DNA of 64,000 nt from SP197 sp965242595 (GCA_965242595.1 OZ251464.1:186001-250000), one strand, 5' to 3'; shown: positions 54,561-63,131, numbered from the stretch's first letter. Program-made: numbers and translations. The notes: a model not told the origin generated them from the sequence alone.

Positions 54561-54928
54561 ACGCCCGCCCCAGCGCGCGCTGGCCCCTCGAAATTCGCCT
54601 GAAGACGGCGGAAAAGCTGCTGGAGATCGATTTCGACGATGGCAGCAGCTTCGCACTGCCGGCAGAGCTTCTGCGCGTCGAAAGCCCTTCGGCAGAGGTT
54701 CAGGGCCATGGCGGCCAGGGCCGGAAAACCGTCGCCGGGCGGCGCCATGTCGGCATCGTGAAGGTCGAGCCTGTGGGCAATTACGCTCTGCGCATCGTCT
54801 TCGACGATCTGCACGACAGCGGCATCTTCTCCTGGAATTACCTCCACCGGCTGGGCACAGGGCGCGAGGCGCTCTGGCAATCCTATCTGGAGCGGCTGGA
54901 GGCGGAAGGGCTCTCCCGCGATCCCTGA
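54557..54928 (+). CDS. DUF971 family protein
   Basis: A 123-residue protein of the DUF971 (gamma-butyrobetaine hydroxylase-like N-terminal) family, with LEIDFDDGSSFALPAELLRVESPSAEVQGHG and GNYALRIVFDDLHDSGIFSW. GTG start with GGAGGAGG upstream and four-base overlap with the Trm112 gene. Its last 46 bases overlap the convergent gene 54883-55560. Confidence 0.9.
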   Translation: MNARPSARWPLEIRLKTAEKLLEIDFDDGSSFALPAELLRVESPSAEVQGHGGQGRKTVAGRRHVGIVKVEPVGNYALRIVFDDLHDSGIFSWNYLHRLGTGREALWQSYLERLEAEGLSRDP

Positions 54929-55560
54929 ACGGCGGCGGGCGCCGCCCCGTGCCCCCGCCCGGCCGCCGCATCGATCCTGGCCGCCAGCAGGGCCAGCGCC
55001 GCGGCAAGATGGCCGATCAGGGCGCCGGTCTCGCGGCGGCGGCGTTCTTCGCCCGCCGCCATGGCCGCCACCCGCTCCGCCAGCCGCGCCTGTTCGCGGG
55101 CCAGTGCGCCGAGCTGGCGGTCGTCGGCGCTGCCATTCTTCTCCACCGCCTGCATCACGCCATAGATGGCGGCGGTCAGCCGTTCCATGCGCGCGGCCTG
55201 CACGGCCTCGCTGCGGTCGATGCGCCGTGCCAGCACCGCGTCGCCCCCGTCCTCCCGCGCCGCCTCCTGTGCCGGCGGCGTCACCTGGCCCGCAAGGTCG
55301 CGACGGGCGGCGTCCAGCACCGCCTGCGTCACCCATGCGCCGATCGTTATGCGTCGTTTGCGCGCCGCCCGCGCCGCCGCCGCCCGCGCTTCCCCGGCGA
55401 CGCCACGCACCGACCAGGGCTGACGGTCCACCATCTCCGCGCCTTCCTCATCGATGTCGCGGGGCGCCATGTTGCGCCAAAAGGCCGCCCGCTTCCAGCC
55501 TGCGCCCCCGGCTTCGCCCTGCTTCGACGATCTGCTGGCGCTGGCCCGAGGCGCCGCCAT
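54883..55560 (-). CDS. Conserved protein of unknown function with helical DNA/partner-binding-like N-terminus
   Basis: Up to 225 residues. The region WSVRGVAGEARAAAARAARKRRITIGAWVTQAV resembles the RGVSPEARxAARxAARRxGxxxGxWL motif found at the start of several alphaproteobacterial polarity and envelope proteins, followed by a helical coiled coil (about 110-165) and a hydrophobic segment (about 180-198). The start is uncertain: 55560 is the first ATG, but the conserved part begins at a later methionine near 55435. No function is assigned. Its 3' end overlaps DUF971. Confidence 0.55.
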   Translation of the reverse strand: MAAPRASASRSSKQGEAGGAGWKRAAFWRNMAPRDIDEEGAEMVDRQPWSVRGVAGEARAAAARAARKRRITIGAWVTQAVLDAARRDLAGQVTPPAQEAAREDGGDAVLARRIDRSEAVQAARMERLTAAIYGVMQAVEKNGSADDRQLGALAREQARLAERVAAMAAGEERRRRETGALIGHLAAALALLAARIDAAAGRGHGAAPAAVQGSRESPSASSRSR

Positions 55561-55573
55561 GCCCCGGAACGGC

Positions 55574-55602
55574 TTGACAGGCCAGGGCTGCGGCCATAGA
55601 TG
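55574..55602 (+). promoter_or_regulatory. Promoter of tRNA-Leu
   Basis: TTGACA (55574-55579), 17-base spacer, TAGATG (55597-55602). The tRNA begins nine bases later at 55612. Confidence 0.75.
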
Positions 55603-55611
55603 GGGCGATGG

Positions 55612-55695
55612 GCCCAGGTGGCGGAATTGGTAGACGCGCAGGTTTCAGGTACCTGTGGGAGAAATCCCGTGGAAGTTCGAGTCTTCTCCTGGGCA
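55612..55695 (+). tRNA. tRNA-Leu (anticodon CAG)
   Basis: An 84-base class II tRNA. The acceptor stem GCCCAGG pairs with CCTGGGC, the anticodon arm CAGGT-TTCAGGT-ACCTG gives anticodon CAG, a long variable arm TGGGAGAAATCCCGT is present as expected for leucine, and the T arm holds TTCGAGT. The discriminator is A; CCA is not fully encoded (ACCG follows), so the end is added after transcription. Confidence 0.95.
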
Positions 55696-55719
55696 CCGTT
55701 TCCGGGGGCACCGTTTCCG
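55691..55719 (+). repeat. Tandem duplication of the tRNA-Leu 3' end
   Basis: GGGCACCGTTTCCG occurs at 55691-55704 and again at 55706-55719, a 15-base period that copies the last bases of the tRNA acceptor stem. It may be slippage or a trace of integration at this tRNA gene; no integrase or second boundary is visible. Confidence 0.7.
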
Positions 55720-55782
55720 CCGGGGTCTGGCATGCTCCGCGGCGCCAGCCCCCGGCGCGGCACCCGTTAGCCGGCGGTTAGC

Positions 55783-56394
55783 ATGGCCAACCTCCTCTAT
55801 CGCGGCGACCTGCCCGACGATCTGGACCTCGGCGCCACCGTCGCGGTGGATTGCGAGGCCATGGGCCTCAATCCGGCCCGGGACCGGCTCTGCCTGGTGC
55901 AGCTTTCCTCCGGCGACGGCAACGCCCATATGGTGCAGATCGCGCGCGGCCAGGTGCAGGCCCCCAATCTGGCGGCGTTGCTCGAGAACGCCGATATCCT
56001 CAAAATCTTCCACTTCGCCCGCTTCGATCTCGCCGCCCTGCGCCACCATCTCGGCATCGTCGCGGCCCCAGCCTATTGCACCAAGATCGCATCCCGGCTG
56101 GTCCGCACCTTCACGGAAAAGCACGGGCTGAAGGATCTCTGCAAAGAGCTGCTGGGGGTCGACATCTCGAAGCAGCAGCAAAGCAGCGACTGGGGCGCGG
56201 CGGAGCTCACCAACGAACAGCTGAACTACGCAGCCTCCGATGTCCTCCATCTACACCTCTTGAGGGAGGAGCTCGACCGGCGGCTGGCGCGCGAGGGCCG
56301 CAGCGCGCTGGCGGCCGCCCTGTTCGCCTTCCTTCCCCACCGGGCAGAACTGGACCTGCTGGGCTGGGGCGACCCCGACATCTTCGCCCATTGA
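55783..56394 (+). CDS. rnd: Ribonuclease D (short form)
   Basis: A 203-residue DEDDy 3'-5' exonuclease for RNA trimming. The Exo motifs are VDCEAMGL (D and E), HFARFDLAAL (D), and the late YAASDVLHL (Y and D). It lacks the two HRDC domains of E. coli RNase D, as is usual for the short alphaproteobacterial type. It precedes lptC by 17 bases. Confidence 0.93.
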   Translation: MANLLYRGDLPDDLDLGATVAVDCEAMGLNPARDRLCLVQLSSGDGNAHMVQIARGQVQAPNLAALLENADILKIFHFARFDLAALRHHLGIVAAPAYCTKIASRLVRTFTEKHGLKDLCKELLGVDISKQQQSSDWGAAELTNEQLNYAASDVLHLHLLREELDRRLAREGRSALAAALFAFLPHRAELDLLGWGDPDIFAH

Positions 56395-56411
56395 CGGCCC
56401 CCAGAACGAAG

Positions 56412-57068
56412 ATGGCGAAGATGGCGACGACGGAAAAGGTAGGTGCGGGCATCGCCGCCCGGCCCCGCCACCGGCGCGCCGGTTGGCGCTACAGCCGCTT
56501 CGTCGGTCTCATGCGGCTGCTGTTGCCGGCCAGCGCCCTGCTGCTGGCTGCCACGATCATCGTCTGGCCGTCGCTGAACGGCGAAGGCACCCAGAACGGG
56601 GCCGGCATCGGGGGGGAGATAGCGCTGGAGGAAGGCCGCCCCACCATGTCGAACGCTCGCTTCCTGGGCACCGACGATCATGGCCACCCCTACACGGTGA
56701 CGGCCGCCGCCGCCTGGCAGGAGGAAGGCGGCGCCATCGTCCATCTGGAGGGGCTGAAAGGCGCCATGCGGCTGGAAAACGGCGCCCTGGCCACCGTCAG
56801 CTCCGAACGCGGCGTCTGGAATCGCACCGCCCACACTCTGGCGATGGAATCGCATGTCACCCTCGTCACCGACGACGGCTACCGCCTCTACAGCGAACGG
56901 GCGACGGTCGATCTGGCAACGGGCACGGCCCGCGGCAGCCTGCCGGTGCAGGGCGAGGGGCCGGCCGGCCAGATCCAGGCCCAGGGCTTCCTCATCGCCG
57001 ACGGCGGCGACCGTCTGGCCTTCGACGGCCGCGTCCATCTCACCCTGCTCCCCGGTGGCCAGCCATGA
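56412..57068 (+). CDS. lptC: LPS export protein LptC
   Basis: LptC anchors the inner-membrane LptBFG complex and passes lipopolysaccharide to LptA. The 218-residue protein has one membrane helix (about 34-52) and a periplasmic beta-jellyroll with ARFLGTDDHGHPYTVTAAAA and LTTDDGYRLYSERATVDLATG-type repeats. ATGs at 56412 and 56421 are both possible. The stop overlaps lptA. Confidence 0.9.
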   Translation: MAKMATTEKVGAGIAARPRHRRAGWRYSRFVGLMRLLLPASALLLAATIIVWPSLNGEGTQNGAGIGGEIALEEGRPTMSNARFLGTDDHGHPYTVTAAAAWQEEGGAIVHLEGLKGAMRLENGALATVSSERGVWNRTAHTLAMESHVTLVTDDGYRLYSERATVDLATGTARGSLPVQGEGPAGQIQAQGFLIADGGDRLAFDGRVHLTLLPGGQP

Positions 57069-57601
57069 CGGGAGGGCGGCGCGCGCCATGGGCAGCCTGG
57101 GGGGCGATCTGGGCGGTGCTGCTGCTGGCCACGGCGGCATCGGCCCAGAACAACCCGCTGCTGGACGAAAGCGGCCACGACAGCAGCCTGCCCATCGCCA
57201 TCTCCGCCGACGCCATGGAGGTCGAACAATCGCAACGGCGGGCCACCTTCCTGGGCGCGGTCGATGCCAGGCAGGGCGAGTTTGCGCTGCGGGCCGACAA
57301 GCTGGTGGTCCACTACCGGGACCGGTCCCAGGGCGGCGATCGGGGTTCCATCCGCCTGATCGAGGCCATGGGCGATATCTTCCTGGTCACGCCCAGCGAA
57401 ACGGCCCAGGGCGATGCCGGCAGCTACGATGTGGATGCGGGCATCGTCACGCTGACCGGCCAGGTCGTCCTCACCAATGCCGATGCGGTGCTCACCGGCG
57501 CGCGCGCCACCATGAATCTGGCCACCGGAGAAAGCCGGGTGACGGGCGAGGGCGGGCGGGTTAACGTGCTGTTCGAAGGCGACGAGCAGGACCAGCCCTG
57601 A
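57065..57601 (+). CDS. lptA: LPS transport protein LptA (OstA-like)
   Basis: The periplasmic bridge that carries lipopolysaccharide between membranes. The 178-residue protein has a signal peptide (about 1-27, ending ASAQ), then IAISADAMEVEQSQRRATFLGAVDARQGEFALRADKL, the OstA-like N-domain. Coupled to lptC by a four-base overlap, and followed by lptB. Confidence 0.93.
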   Translation: MTGGRRAPWAAWGAIWAVLLLATAASAQNNPLLDESGHDSSLPIAISADAMEVEQSQRRATFLGAVDARQGEFALRADKLVVHYRDRSQGGDRGSIRLIEAMGDIFLVTPSETAQGDAGSYDVDAGIVTLTGQVVLTNADAVLTGARATMNLATGESRVTGEGGRVNVLFEGDEQDQP

Positions 57602-57615
57602 AGGCGGCGCGCAGA

Positions 57616-58371
57616 ATGGCAGCGATACCCCCCAGGCTGGTGGCCGACAATGTCGGGCTGGCCGCCCACAATCTCTCCAAAAGCTTCCGCCGCCGCCCGG
57701 TGCTGCGCGATGTCTCGCTCGCCCTTCGGCGGGGCGAGGCGGTCGGCCTGCTGGGCCCCAACGGCGCCGGCAAAACCACCTGCTTCTATCTCGTCACCGG
57801 GCTGATCGCCGCCGATGCCGGCACCATCCGCCTCGACGGCGACGACATCACCGCGCTGCCCATGTATCGCCGCGCCCGGCTGGGCATAGGCTATCTGCCG
57901 CAGGAGGCGTCGATCTTCCGCGGCCTCACCGTAGAGGCCAACATCCGCGCCGTGCTGGAGGTGGCCGAAGACGACCGCGACCGACGCGAAGCCGTGCTGG
58001 ACGAGCTGCTGGCCGAGTTTTCCATCTCCCATCTGCGCCGCGCCCCGGCCCTGGCGCTCTCCGGGGGCGAGCGCCGGCGCGTGGAAATCGCCCGCGCGCT
58101 GGCCTCGAAGCCCGCCTTCATGCTGCTGGACGAACCCCTGGCCGGCATCGATCCCATCGCGGTGGCCGATATCCGCGATCTGGTGGCCCATCTCAAGGAT
58201 CGCGGCATCGGCGTGCTGATCACCGATCACAATGTCCGCGAAACCCTGGATGTCGTCGATCGCGTCTATATCCTGCACGAAGGCCGGGTGCTGGTGGAGG
58301 GCCCGCCCGCCGAGATCGTGGCCCATGAAGGCGTGCGCCAGTTCTATCTGGGCGAACGCTTCCGCCTCTAG
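57616..58371 (+). CDS. lptB: LPS export ABC ATPase LptB
   Basis: The ATPase that drives lipopolysaccharide extraction. The 251-residue protein has Walker A GPNGAGKTT, Q-loop LPQEASIFRGLTV (the family pattern), ABC signature LSGGERRRVEIARAL, Walker B FMLLDEPLAGIDP, and the H-loop TDHNVRETL. It follows lptA by 14 bases. In many relatives rpoN, hpf and ptsN come next; here a hairpin region and a ferritin-like gene follow instead. Confidence 0.97.
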   Translation: MAAIPPRLVADNVGLAAHNLSKSFRRRPVLRDVSLALRRGEAVGLLGPNGAGKTTCFYLVTGLIAADAGTIRLDGDDITALPMYRRARLGIGYLPQEASIFRGLTVEANIRAVLEVAEDDRDRREAVLDELLAEFSISHLRRAPALALSGGERRRVEIARALASKPAFMLLDEPLAGIDPIAVADIRDLVAHLKDRGIGVLITDHNVRETLDVVDRVYILHEGRVLVEGPPAEIVAHEGVRQFYLGERFRL

Positions 58372-58380
58372 CCGTCACAG

Positions 58381-58434
58381 CAGCACGCCCCCGTGCTGCG
58401 TATGTTCAGAGTCCAGCACGCCCCCGTGCTGCGT
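58381..58434. repeat. Two tandem copies of a hairpin-forming repeat downstream of lptB
   Basis: CAGCACGCCCCCGTGCTGCGT occurs at 58381-58401 and 58414-58434 (33-base period). Each copy holds CAGCACG-CCCC-CGTGCTG, a perfect seven-base stem with a four-base loop. No T tract follows, so it is not a classic intrinsic terminator; it may be a repetitive extragenic element or a double barrier after lptB. Confidence 0.75.
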
Positions 58435-58446
58435 CGGGACACGCTC

Positions 58447-58475
58447 TTGAGATCGCGCGGCGCTTGCGCTAGATG
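58447..58475 (+). promoter_or_regulatory. Promoter candidate for the ferritin-like gene
   Basis: TTGAGA (58447-58452), 17-base spacer, TAGATG (58470-58475); start expected near 58482, about 35 bases before the ATG. Confidence 0.55.
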
Positions 58476-58516
58476 AAGAGGGAACGGTCGGCAGGGAGGC
58501 AGGCCGGCGCCGCGGC

Positions 58517-59341
58517 ATGGGCCACTGGACGCTCGACGATATCGACTGGGGCGCCTTCGACGCCGCCAGAACCGACGCCGACACGGTGCGAATCGTCAAG
58601 GCGGCGGCGCTGGTGGAACGCAACGGCGATGTCTATGGCCGCTATCTGGCCAACGTCTTCGCCGGCGACGACGCGTTCGTGGCCGCGGCCGGGCGCTGGG
58701 CCGAAGAGGAGGTGCAGCACGGCGAGGCGCTGGCCCGCTGGGCCACCCTGGCCTCGCCGGGGTGGGATTTCCAGGCGGCGCTGCGGCGCTTCAACCAGGG
58801 CTACCGCCAGGTCGATCTGGAACGCGCCGCCTCGGTGCGCGGCTCGCGCTGTGGCGAGCTGATCGCCCGCTGCGTGGTCGAAATCGGCACCTCCTCCTAT
58901 TATTCCGCCCTGGCCGATTCCACCGCCGAGCCGGTGCTGAAGCAGATCTGCAAACGCATCGCCGCCGACGAGTTCCGCCACTACCGGCTGTTCTACCACC
59001 ACATGAAACGCTACCGGGCGGCGGAACGCCCCGGCTTGCTGGCGCGGCTGAAGGTGGCGCTGGCCCGCATGGCCGAGGGCGAGGACGACGAGCTCGCCTT
59101 CGCCTATTATGTCGCCAACGCCATCGCCGGCCCCTACGACCGCCGCGCCTGCGCCGCCGCCTATGGCAGCCGGGCGCTGACCCGCTATCGCCCCGATCAC
59201 ATCCGCCTGGCGGCCAATATGGCCATGAAGGCGGTGGGGCTGAAGCCCAACGGCCGCCTGGGCAGCTGGCTCGCCCGCCTGGTCTGGCGCCTGTTCGACT
59301 GGCGCCGCCATCGCCTGGTGCGCCACGCCCCGGCCTTCTAG
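58517..59341 (+). CDS. Ferritin-like/acyl-ACP-desaturase-like di-iron protein
   Basis: A 274-residue helical protein. Probable di-iron ligands are in AEEEVQHGEAL (E with H) and IAADEFRHYRLFYHH (E and H), with further glutamates in CVVEIGTSSYYSALA. This arrangement matches ferritin-like proteins near acyl-ACP desaturases. It could oxidise a lipid or bind iron; the reaction is unknown. A GGGAGG site lies rather far (about 17 bases) upstream of the ATG. Confidence 0.75.
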   Translation: MGHWTLDDIDWGAFDAARTDADTVRIVKAAALVERNGDVYGRYLANVFAGDDAFVAAAGRWAEEEVQHGEALARWATLASPGWDFQAALRRFNQGYRQVDLERAASVRGSRCGELIARCVVEIGTSSYYSALADSTAEPVLKQICKRIAADEFRHYRLFYHHMKRYRAAERPGLLARLKVALARMAEGEDDELAFAYYVANAIAGPYDRRACAAAYGSRALTRYRPDHIRLAANMAMKAVGLKPNGRLGSWLARLVWRLFDWRRHRLVRHAPAF

Positions 59342-59351
59342 GGCGCAGGGT

Positions 59352-59837
59352 TCAGGCCAGCAGGGCGGCGAACTGCCGCAACACCTGGCGGTAAAGGTCG
59401 CGCTTGAAGTCAACCGCCCCCGCCATCACGGCAGCGGGCGCAGCCCAGCGCCAGGCGTCGAACTCGGGATGGCGGCCGCGGCCAAGGTCGATCTCGTCGT
59501 CGCTGCCGTCGAAACGCATGGCAAACCACAGCTGGCGCTGGCCGCGATAGCGCCCCTGCCAGCGCCTGGCGGCGAGATGGGCCGGCAGGTCGTAGCTCAG
59601 CCAGGATGGCGTTTGCGCCATCACGGTGGCGCTGACAACGCCGGTCTCCTCTTCCAGCTCGCGCCGCGCCGCCGCCTGCGGCGCCTCGCCGGCGTCGATG
59701 CCGCCCTGGGGCATCTGCCAGGCCTGTTTCGTGTCGATGCGCCGCGCGACGAAGACCAGCTTGCGGGCGTTGACGAGGACGATGCCGACGCCTTGGCGAT
59801 AGCGCGGCGCCTCGTCCCGGCGGGATGGCGCGCTCAC
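59352..59837 (-). CDS. rppH: RNA pyrophosphohydrolase RppH
   Basis: RppH removes pyrophosphate from mRNA 5' ends and starts decay. The 161-residue Nudix protein has QMPQGGIDAGEAPQAAARRE with the Nudix box GX5EX7REUXEEXGU intact. The GTG start overlaps the ctpA stop (GTGA). The order gpmI-ctpA-rppH is common in Alphaproteobacteria. Confidence 0.95.
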   Translation of the reverse strand: MSAPSRRDEAPRYRQGVGIVLVNARKLVFVARRIDTKQAWQMPQGGIDAGEAPQAAARRELEEETGVVSATVMAQTPSWLSYDLPAHLAARRWQGRYRGQRQLWFAMRFDGSDDEIDLGRGRHPEFDAWRWAAPAAVMAGAVDFKRDLYRQVLRQFAALLA

Positions 59838-61102
59838 TCGCCCGCTGCGGCCGCCAGGGTCTGCAACAGCGCCATGCCTTCCAGCAGGTCCAGCGCGCGG
59901 GCGAGCTGATAGTCGGCCAGGGCTTCGTCGCTGCGCTGCGCCGCTTCCGTCTCCGTTTCCTCGCCTTCCAGGCTGTTGCGCAGGTCCGCCTCGCTGGTGG
60001 ACCGGCCCCGGTCCGGCCCCGCCACCCTTCCCTGCTCCACCACGATGTCGGGCTGGATGCCGGCGGCCTGGATGGAAACGCCCGCCGGTGTGTAATAGCG
60101 CGCCGTGGTCAGGCGCATGGCGCCATGGCCGGGCAGCGGGACGACGGTTTGCACCGAGCCCTTGCCGAAAGAGCGGGTGCCCATCACCACGGCGCGGCGG
60201 TGGTCTTGCAGCGCGCCGGCGACGATCTCGGAGGCCGAGGCCGAGCCGCCATTGATCAGCACCACGATGGGCACGCCGCCCGCCAGATCGCCGGGCCGGG
60301 CGTTGAAACGCTTGTCGTTGTCCTCGTGGCGCCCGCGGGTGGAGACGATCTCGCCCCGCTCCAGAAAGATGTCGGCGGCGGCGACCGCCTGGTCCAGCAG
60401 GCCGCCGGGATTGTTGCGCAGATCGACCACCACGCCCTGCAGGGCGCCGCCGGCCGCGGCCGCCATGCCTTCCAGCGCCTCGATCATGCCCTCTTCGGTC
60501 TGTTCGGTGAACTGGGTGACGCGCAGATAGCCGACCTCGTTCTCCATGCGCCAGCGGACCGAGCGGATGGTGATGACATCGCGGGTGACGGCGATCTCCA
60601 GCGGTTCGTCGGCGCCTTCGCGCACGATGGTCAGCACGATGTCGGTGCCCACCTCGCCGCGCATCCGCTCCACCGCCTCGCTCAGGGTCAGCCCCAGGAT
60701 GGATTCGCCGTCGAGATGGGTGACGAAATCGCCCGCCTCGATGCCGGCCCTGGCGGCCGGCGTGTCGTCGATGGGCGAGACCACCTTGACGAAGCCGTCC
60801 TCCATGGTGACCTCGATGCCCAGGCCGCCGAACGCGCCGCGCGTCTGCACCTGCATTTCGTCGAAGCTCTCCGGCGAGAGATAGCCGGAATGGGGGTCCA
60901 GGGAGGACAGCATGCCCTGGATGGCGGCCTCGATCAGCTCCTTGTCGCTGACCTCTTCGACATAGGAGGCGCGCACCCGTTCCAGCACGTCGCCGAACAG
61001 GTCGAGCTGGCGATAGGTGATGCTGCCGGCATCCTCCGCCCGCAGCGTGCTGCCGGCCGCCAGGGCCAGGGCCACCGCCAGGGCCGCAATCGTTGGTTTC
61101 AT
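59834..61102 (-). CDS. ctpA: S41 family carboxyl-terminal processing peptidase
   Basis: A 422-residue periplasmic serine protease. A signal peptide (about 1-21) is followed by a PDZ domain (about 95-165; FGGLGIEVTMEDGFVKVVSP), then the catalytic Ser in NGGSASASEIVAGAL and Lys in SFGKGSVQ. It processes envelope proteins and often cell-wall enzymes. The ATG at 61102 (MKPTIAALA) is chosen over one at 61198 because it starts the signal sequence. Confidence 0.95.
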   Translation of the reverse strand: MKPTIAALAVALALAAGSTLRAEDAGSITYRQLDLFGDVLERVRASYVEEVSDKELIEAAIQGMLSSLDPHSGYLSPESFDEMQVQTRGAFGGLGIEVTMEDGFVKVVSPIDDTPAARAGIEAGDFVTHLDGESILGLTLSEAVERMRGEVGTDIVLTIVREGADEPLEIAVTRDVITIRSVRWRMENEVGYLRVTQFTEQTEEGMIEALEGMAAAAGGALQGVVVDLRNNPGGLLDQAVAAADIFLERGEIVSTRGRHEDNDKRFNARPGDLAGGVPIVVLINGGSASASEIVAGALQDHRRAVVMGTRSFGKGSVQTVVPLPGHGAMRLTTARYYTPAGVSIQAAGIQPDIVVEQGRVAGPDRGRSTSEADLRNSLEGEETETEAAQRSDEALADYQLARALDLLEGMALLQTLAAAAGE

Positions 61103-61211
61103 CCGCCGTCCATCCCGCTGTTGCCGGTCGCTGCCGCCGATGGCGGATGCTATCGCCGCCGGCCATCGGCAATCAACCGCCCGCCATCCGCGGGCCATCG
61201 CGCCTTCCGGC

Positions 61212-62750
61212 TCACGGGCGCGGGCGGCACAGCAGGGAACGCCCGCTCATCTCGGCGGGTTGCGGCAGGCCCAGCAGTTCCAGCAGGGTGGGGGCGATAT
61301 CCGCCAGCCCGCCCGGGCGCAGGCGCCAGGGCGCCTCCCCGCCGGCCAGCACCAGCGGCACCGGATTGGTGGTGTGGGCGGTGTGGGCGGTGCCGGTCCG
61401 GGGATCGCGCATGGTCTCGATATTGCCGTGATCGGCGGTCACCACCATGCGCCCGCCAGCATCGGCCACCGCAGCGGCCAGCCGCCCCAGGCAGCGGTCT
61501 ATCGTTTCCACCGCCTGCACCGCCGCCGCAAAGACGCCGGTATGGCCCACCATGTCGGGGTTGGCGAGGTTGCAGACCGCCAGATCGAAGCGCCGCTGCC
61601 TTATCGCCGCCACCAGCGCGTCCGTCACCTCTGCGGCCGCCATCTCCGGCTTCAGATCATAGGTGGCGACCTGCGGCGAGGGCACCAGGATGCGTTCCTC
61701 GCGGTCGAAGACGCGCTCGCGCCCGCCGTTGAAGAAATAGGTGACATGGGCGTATTTCTCGGTCTCGGCGATGCGCAGCTGGCGCAGGCCGGCCCCGGCC
61801 GCCAGCGCCCCCAGGCTGCGCTCCACATGGTGGGGCGGGAACAGCGCCGGCAGCAAAGGGTCCAGCGCGGCGCCGTAGGACACCATGCCCAGGACGGCGG
61901 CGAAGGCGGGCACGGGCGGGCGTGGGAAGGCGGTGAAGGCGCCGTCCAGCAGGGCGGCCAGCAGCTGGCGCGCCCGGTCGGCGCGGAAATTCGCCATCAG
62001 CAGCCCGTCGCCCGGCCTCATGCCGCCATAGCCGGCGATGACGGTGGGCGGGACGAACTCGTCGCCCGTGCCGTTGCGGCAGGCGCGCGCCAGCGCGGCG
62101 GCGGCATCGTCCGCGCCTTCGCCCTCGCCCGCCACCATGGCCCGCCAGGCCCGTTCGATGCGCGGCCAGCGGCGGTCGCGGTCCATGGCGAAATAGCGCC
62201 CGGCCAGGGTGGCCATTCGGGCCTGCGGCGCCTCGGCGGCAAAGCGGGCCAGATAGCCGCCGGCGCTGGCGGGCGGCGTGTCGCGCCCGTCCAGGAAGGC
62301 GTGAACCAGCACCTCGACGCCCGCGCCGGCCAGGATGGCGGCCAGCGCCGCCATGTGGCGCTGATGGCTGTGGACGCCACCCGGCGACAGCAGGCCCATC
62401 AGGTGACAGCGCCCACCGCTGGCCTTCAACGCCGCTGCAAAGGCGGCCAGGCGGGGGTGGGCGGCCAGGCTGCCATCGGCCACGGCGCGGTCGATGCGCG
62501 GCAGATCCTGGGCCACGATGCGCCCGGCGCCGATGGTCAGATGGCCCACCTCGGAGTTGCCCATCTGGCCGCAGGGCAGGCCCACCGCCTCGCCGCAGGT
62601 CTGAATGCGGGTGACGGCCGGGCCTTGCGCCAAGCGGCGCCACACCGGCGCGCGGGCGGCGGCGATGGCGTTGTCCGGCCCCGCCGGCGCCAGCCCCCAG
62701 CCATCGAGGATGCACAGCAGCAGCGGGCCGGGGCGCAGGGTGGCAGGCAT
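61212..62750 (-). CDS. gpmI: 2,3-bisphosphoglycerate-independent phosphoglycerate mutase
   Basis: GpmI interconverts 3- and 2-phosphoglycerate with two manganese ions. The 512-residue protein has LCILDGWGLA (first metal Asp), the catalytic serine in GQMGNSEVGH, LDGRDTPP, the metal-site LANPDMVGHTG, and VTADHGNIE. It is the first gene of the leftward gpmI-ctpA-rppH set, 109 bases before ctpA. The envC-type gene often found between the two is absent. Confidence 0.97.
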   Translation of the reverse strand: MPATLRPGPLLLCILDGWGLAPAGPDNAIAAARAPVWRRLAQGPAVTRIQTCGEAVGLPCGQMGNSEVGHLTIGAGRIVAQDLPRIDRAVADGSLAAHPRLAAFAAALKASGGRCHLMGLLSPGGVHSHQRHMAALAAILAGAGVEVLVHAFLDGRDTPPASAGGYLARFAAEAPQARMATLAGRYFAMDRDRRWPRIERAWRAMVAGEGEGADDAAAALARACRNGTGDEFVPPTVIAGYGGMRPGDGLLMANFRADRARQLLAALLDGAFTAFPRPPVPAFAAVLGMVSYGAALDPLLPALFPPHHVERSLGALAAGAGLRQLRIAETEKYAHVTYFFNGGRERVFDREERILVPSPQVATYDLKPEMAAAEVTDALVAAIRQRRFDLAVCNLANPDMVGHTGVFAAAVQAVETIDRCLGRLAAAVADAGGRMVVTADHGNIETMRDPRTGTAHTAHTTNPVPLVLAGGEAPWRLRPGGLADIAPTLLELLGLPQPAEMSGRSLLCRPRP

Positions 62751-62840
62751 GGCGGCAGGCCCTAGCGAAGGCGGAATGTGTAGCGCCCCAACCCATCGCC
62801 GTCCATGGCGGCGGGGCTGTGCGCGGTCAGGCGGGCCGGG

Positions 62841-63131
62841 TCACGCCTGGCCAGAGGCCAGCAGGGCGCGCTTGACGGCCTCCGGTTCTTTTTCGATGAC
62901 GCGCAGCAGGGTCGCGGCTGGCCCGCTGACCCGCCGCACCCCTTGCTCCCATTTCCTGTAGCCGGAAAGGCTCATGCCCAGCAGCGGCGCCATCTGTGCC
63001 TGGGTGAGCTTTGCCCGTTTGCGGATCTCGCGGGGCGCCGCAGGCGTATGAAGAACGGCCGGACCTTCGCCCTTGGCGTGGGCGACGGCCTCCTTGAGAG
63101 ACTGGATCAGGTCATTGCCGAAGGTGCTCAT
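62841..63131 (-). CDS. HigA/XRE-type antitoxin
   Basis: A 96-residue protein with a helix-turn-helix (about 45-75; LTQAQMAPLLGMSLSGYRKWEQG), the usual DNA-binding antitoxin and autorepressor fold. Its ATG overlaps the toxin stop (ATGA). In this pair the toxin gene comes first, as in higBA and brnTA-like modules. Base composition is lower in GC than the neighbours. Confidence 0.85.
   Translation of the reverse strand: MSTFGNDLIQSLKEAVAHAKGEGPAVLHTPAAPREIRKRAKLTQAQMAPLLGMSLSGYRKWEQGVRRVSGPAATLLRVIEKEPEAVKRALLASGQA

Noticed and set aside
55448..55711. Small minus-strand frames running across tRNA-Leu.
   Set aside because: They read through the antisense of a structured tRNA and have no similarity to proteins.
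58381..58434. A CRISPR-like array.
   Set aside because: Only two palindromic units with a 12-base gap and no cas genes; better described as tandem hairpins.
58381..58434. A classical intrinsic terminator after lptB.
   Set aside because: Neither hairpin is followed by a T-rich tract on either strand.
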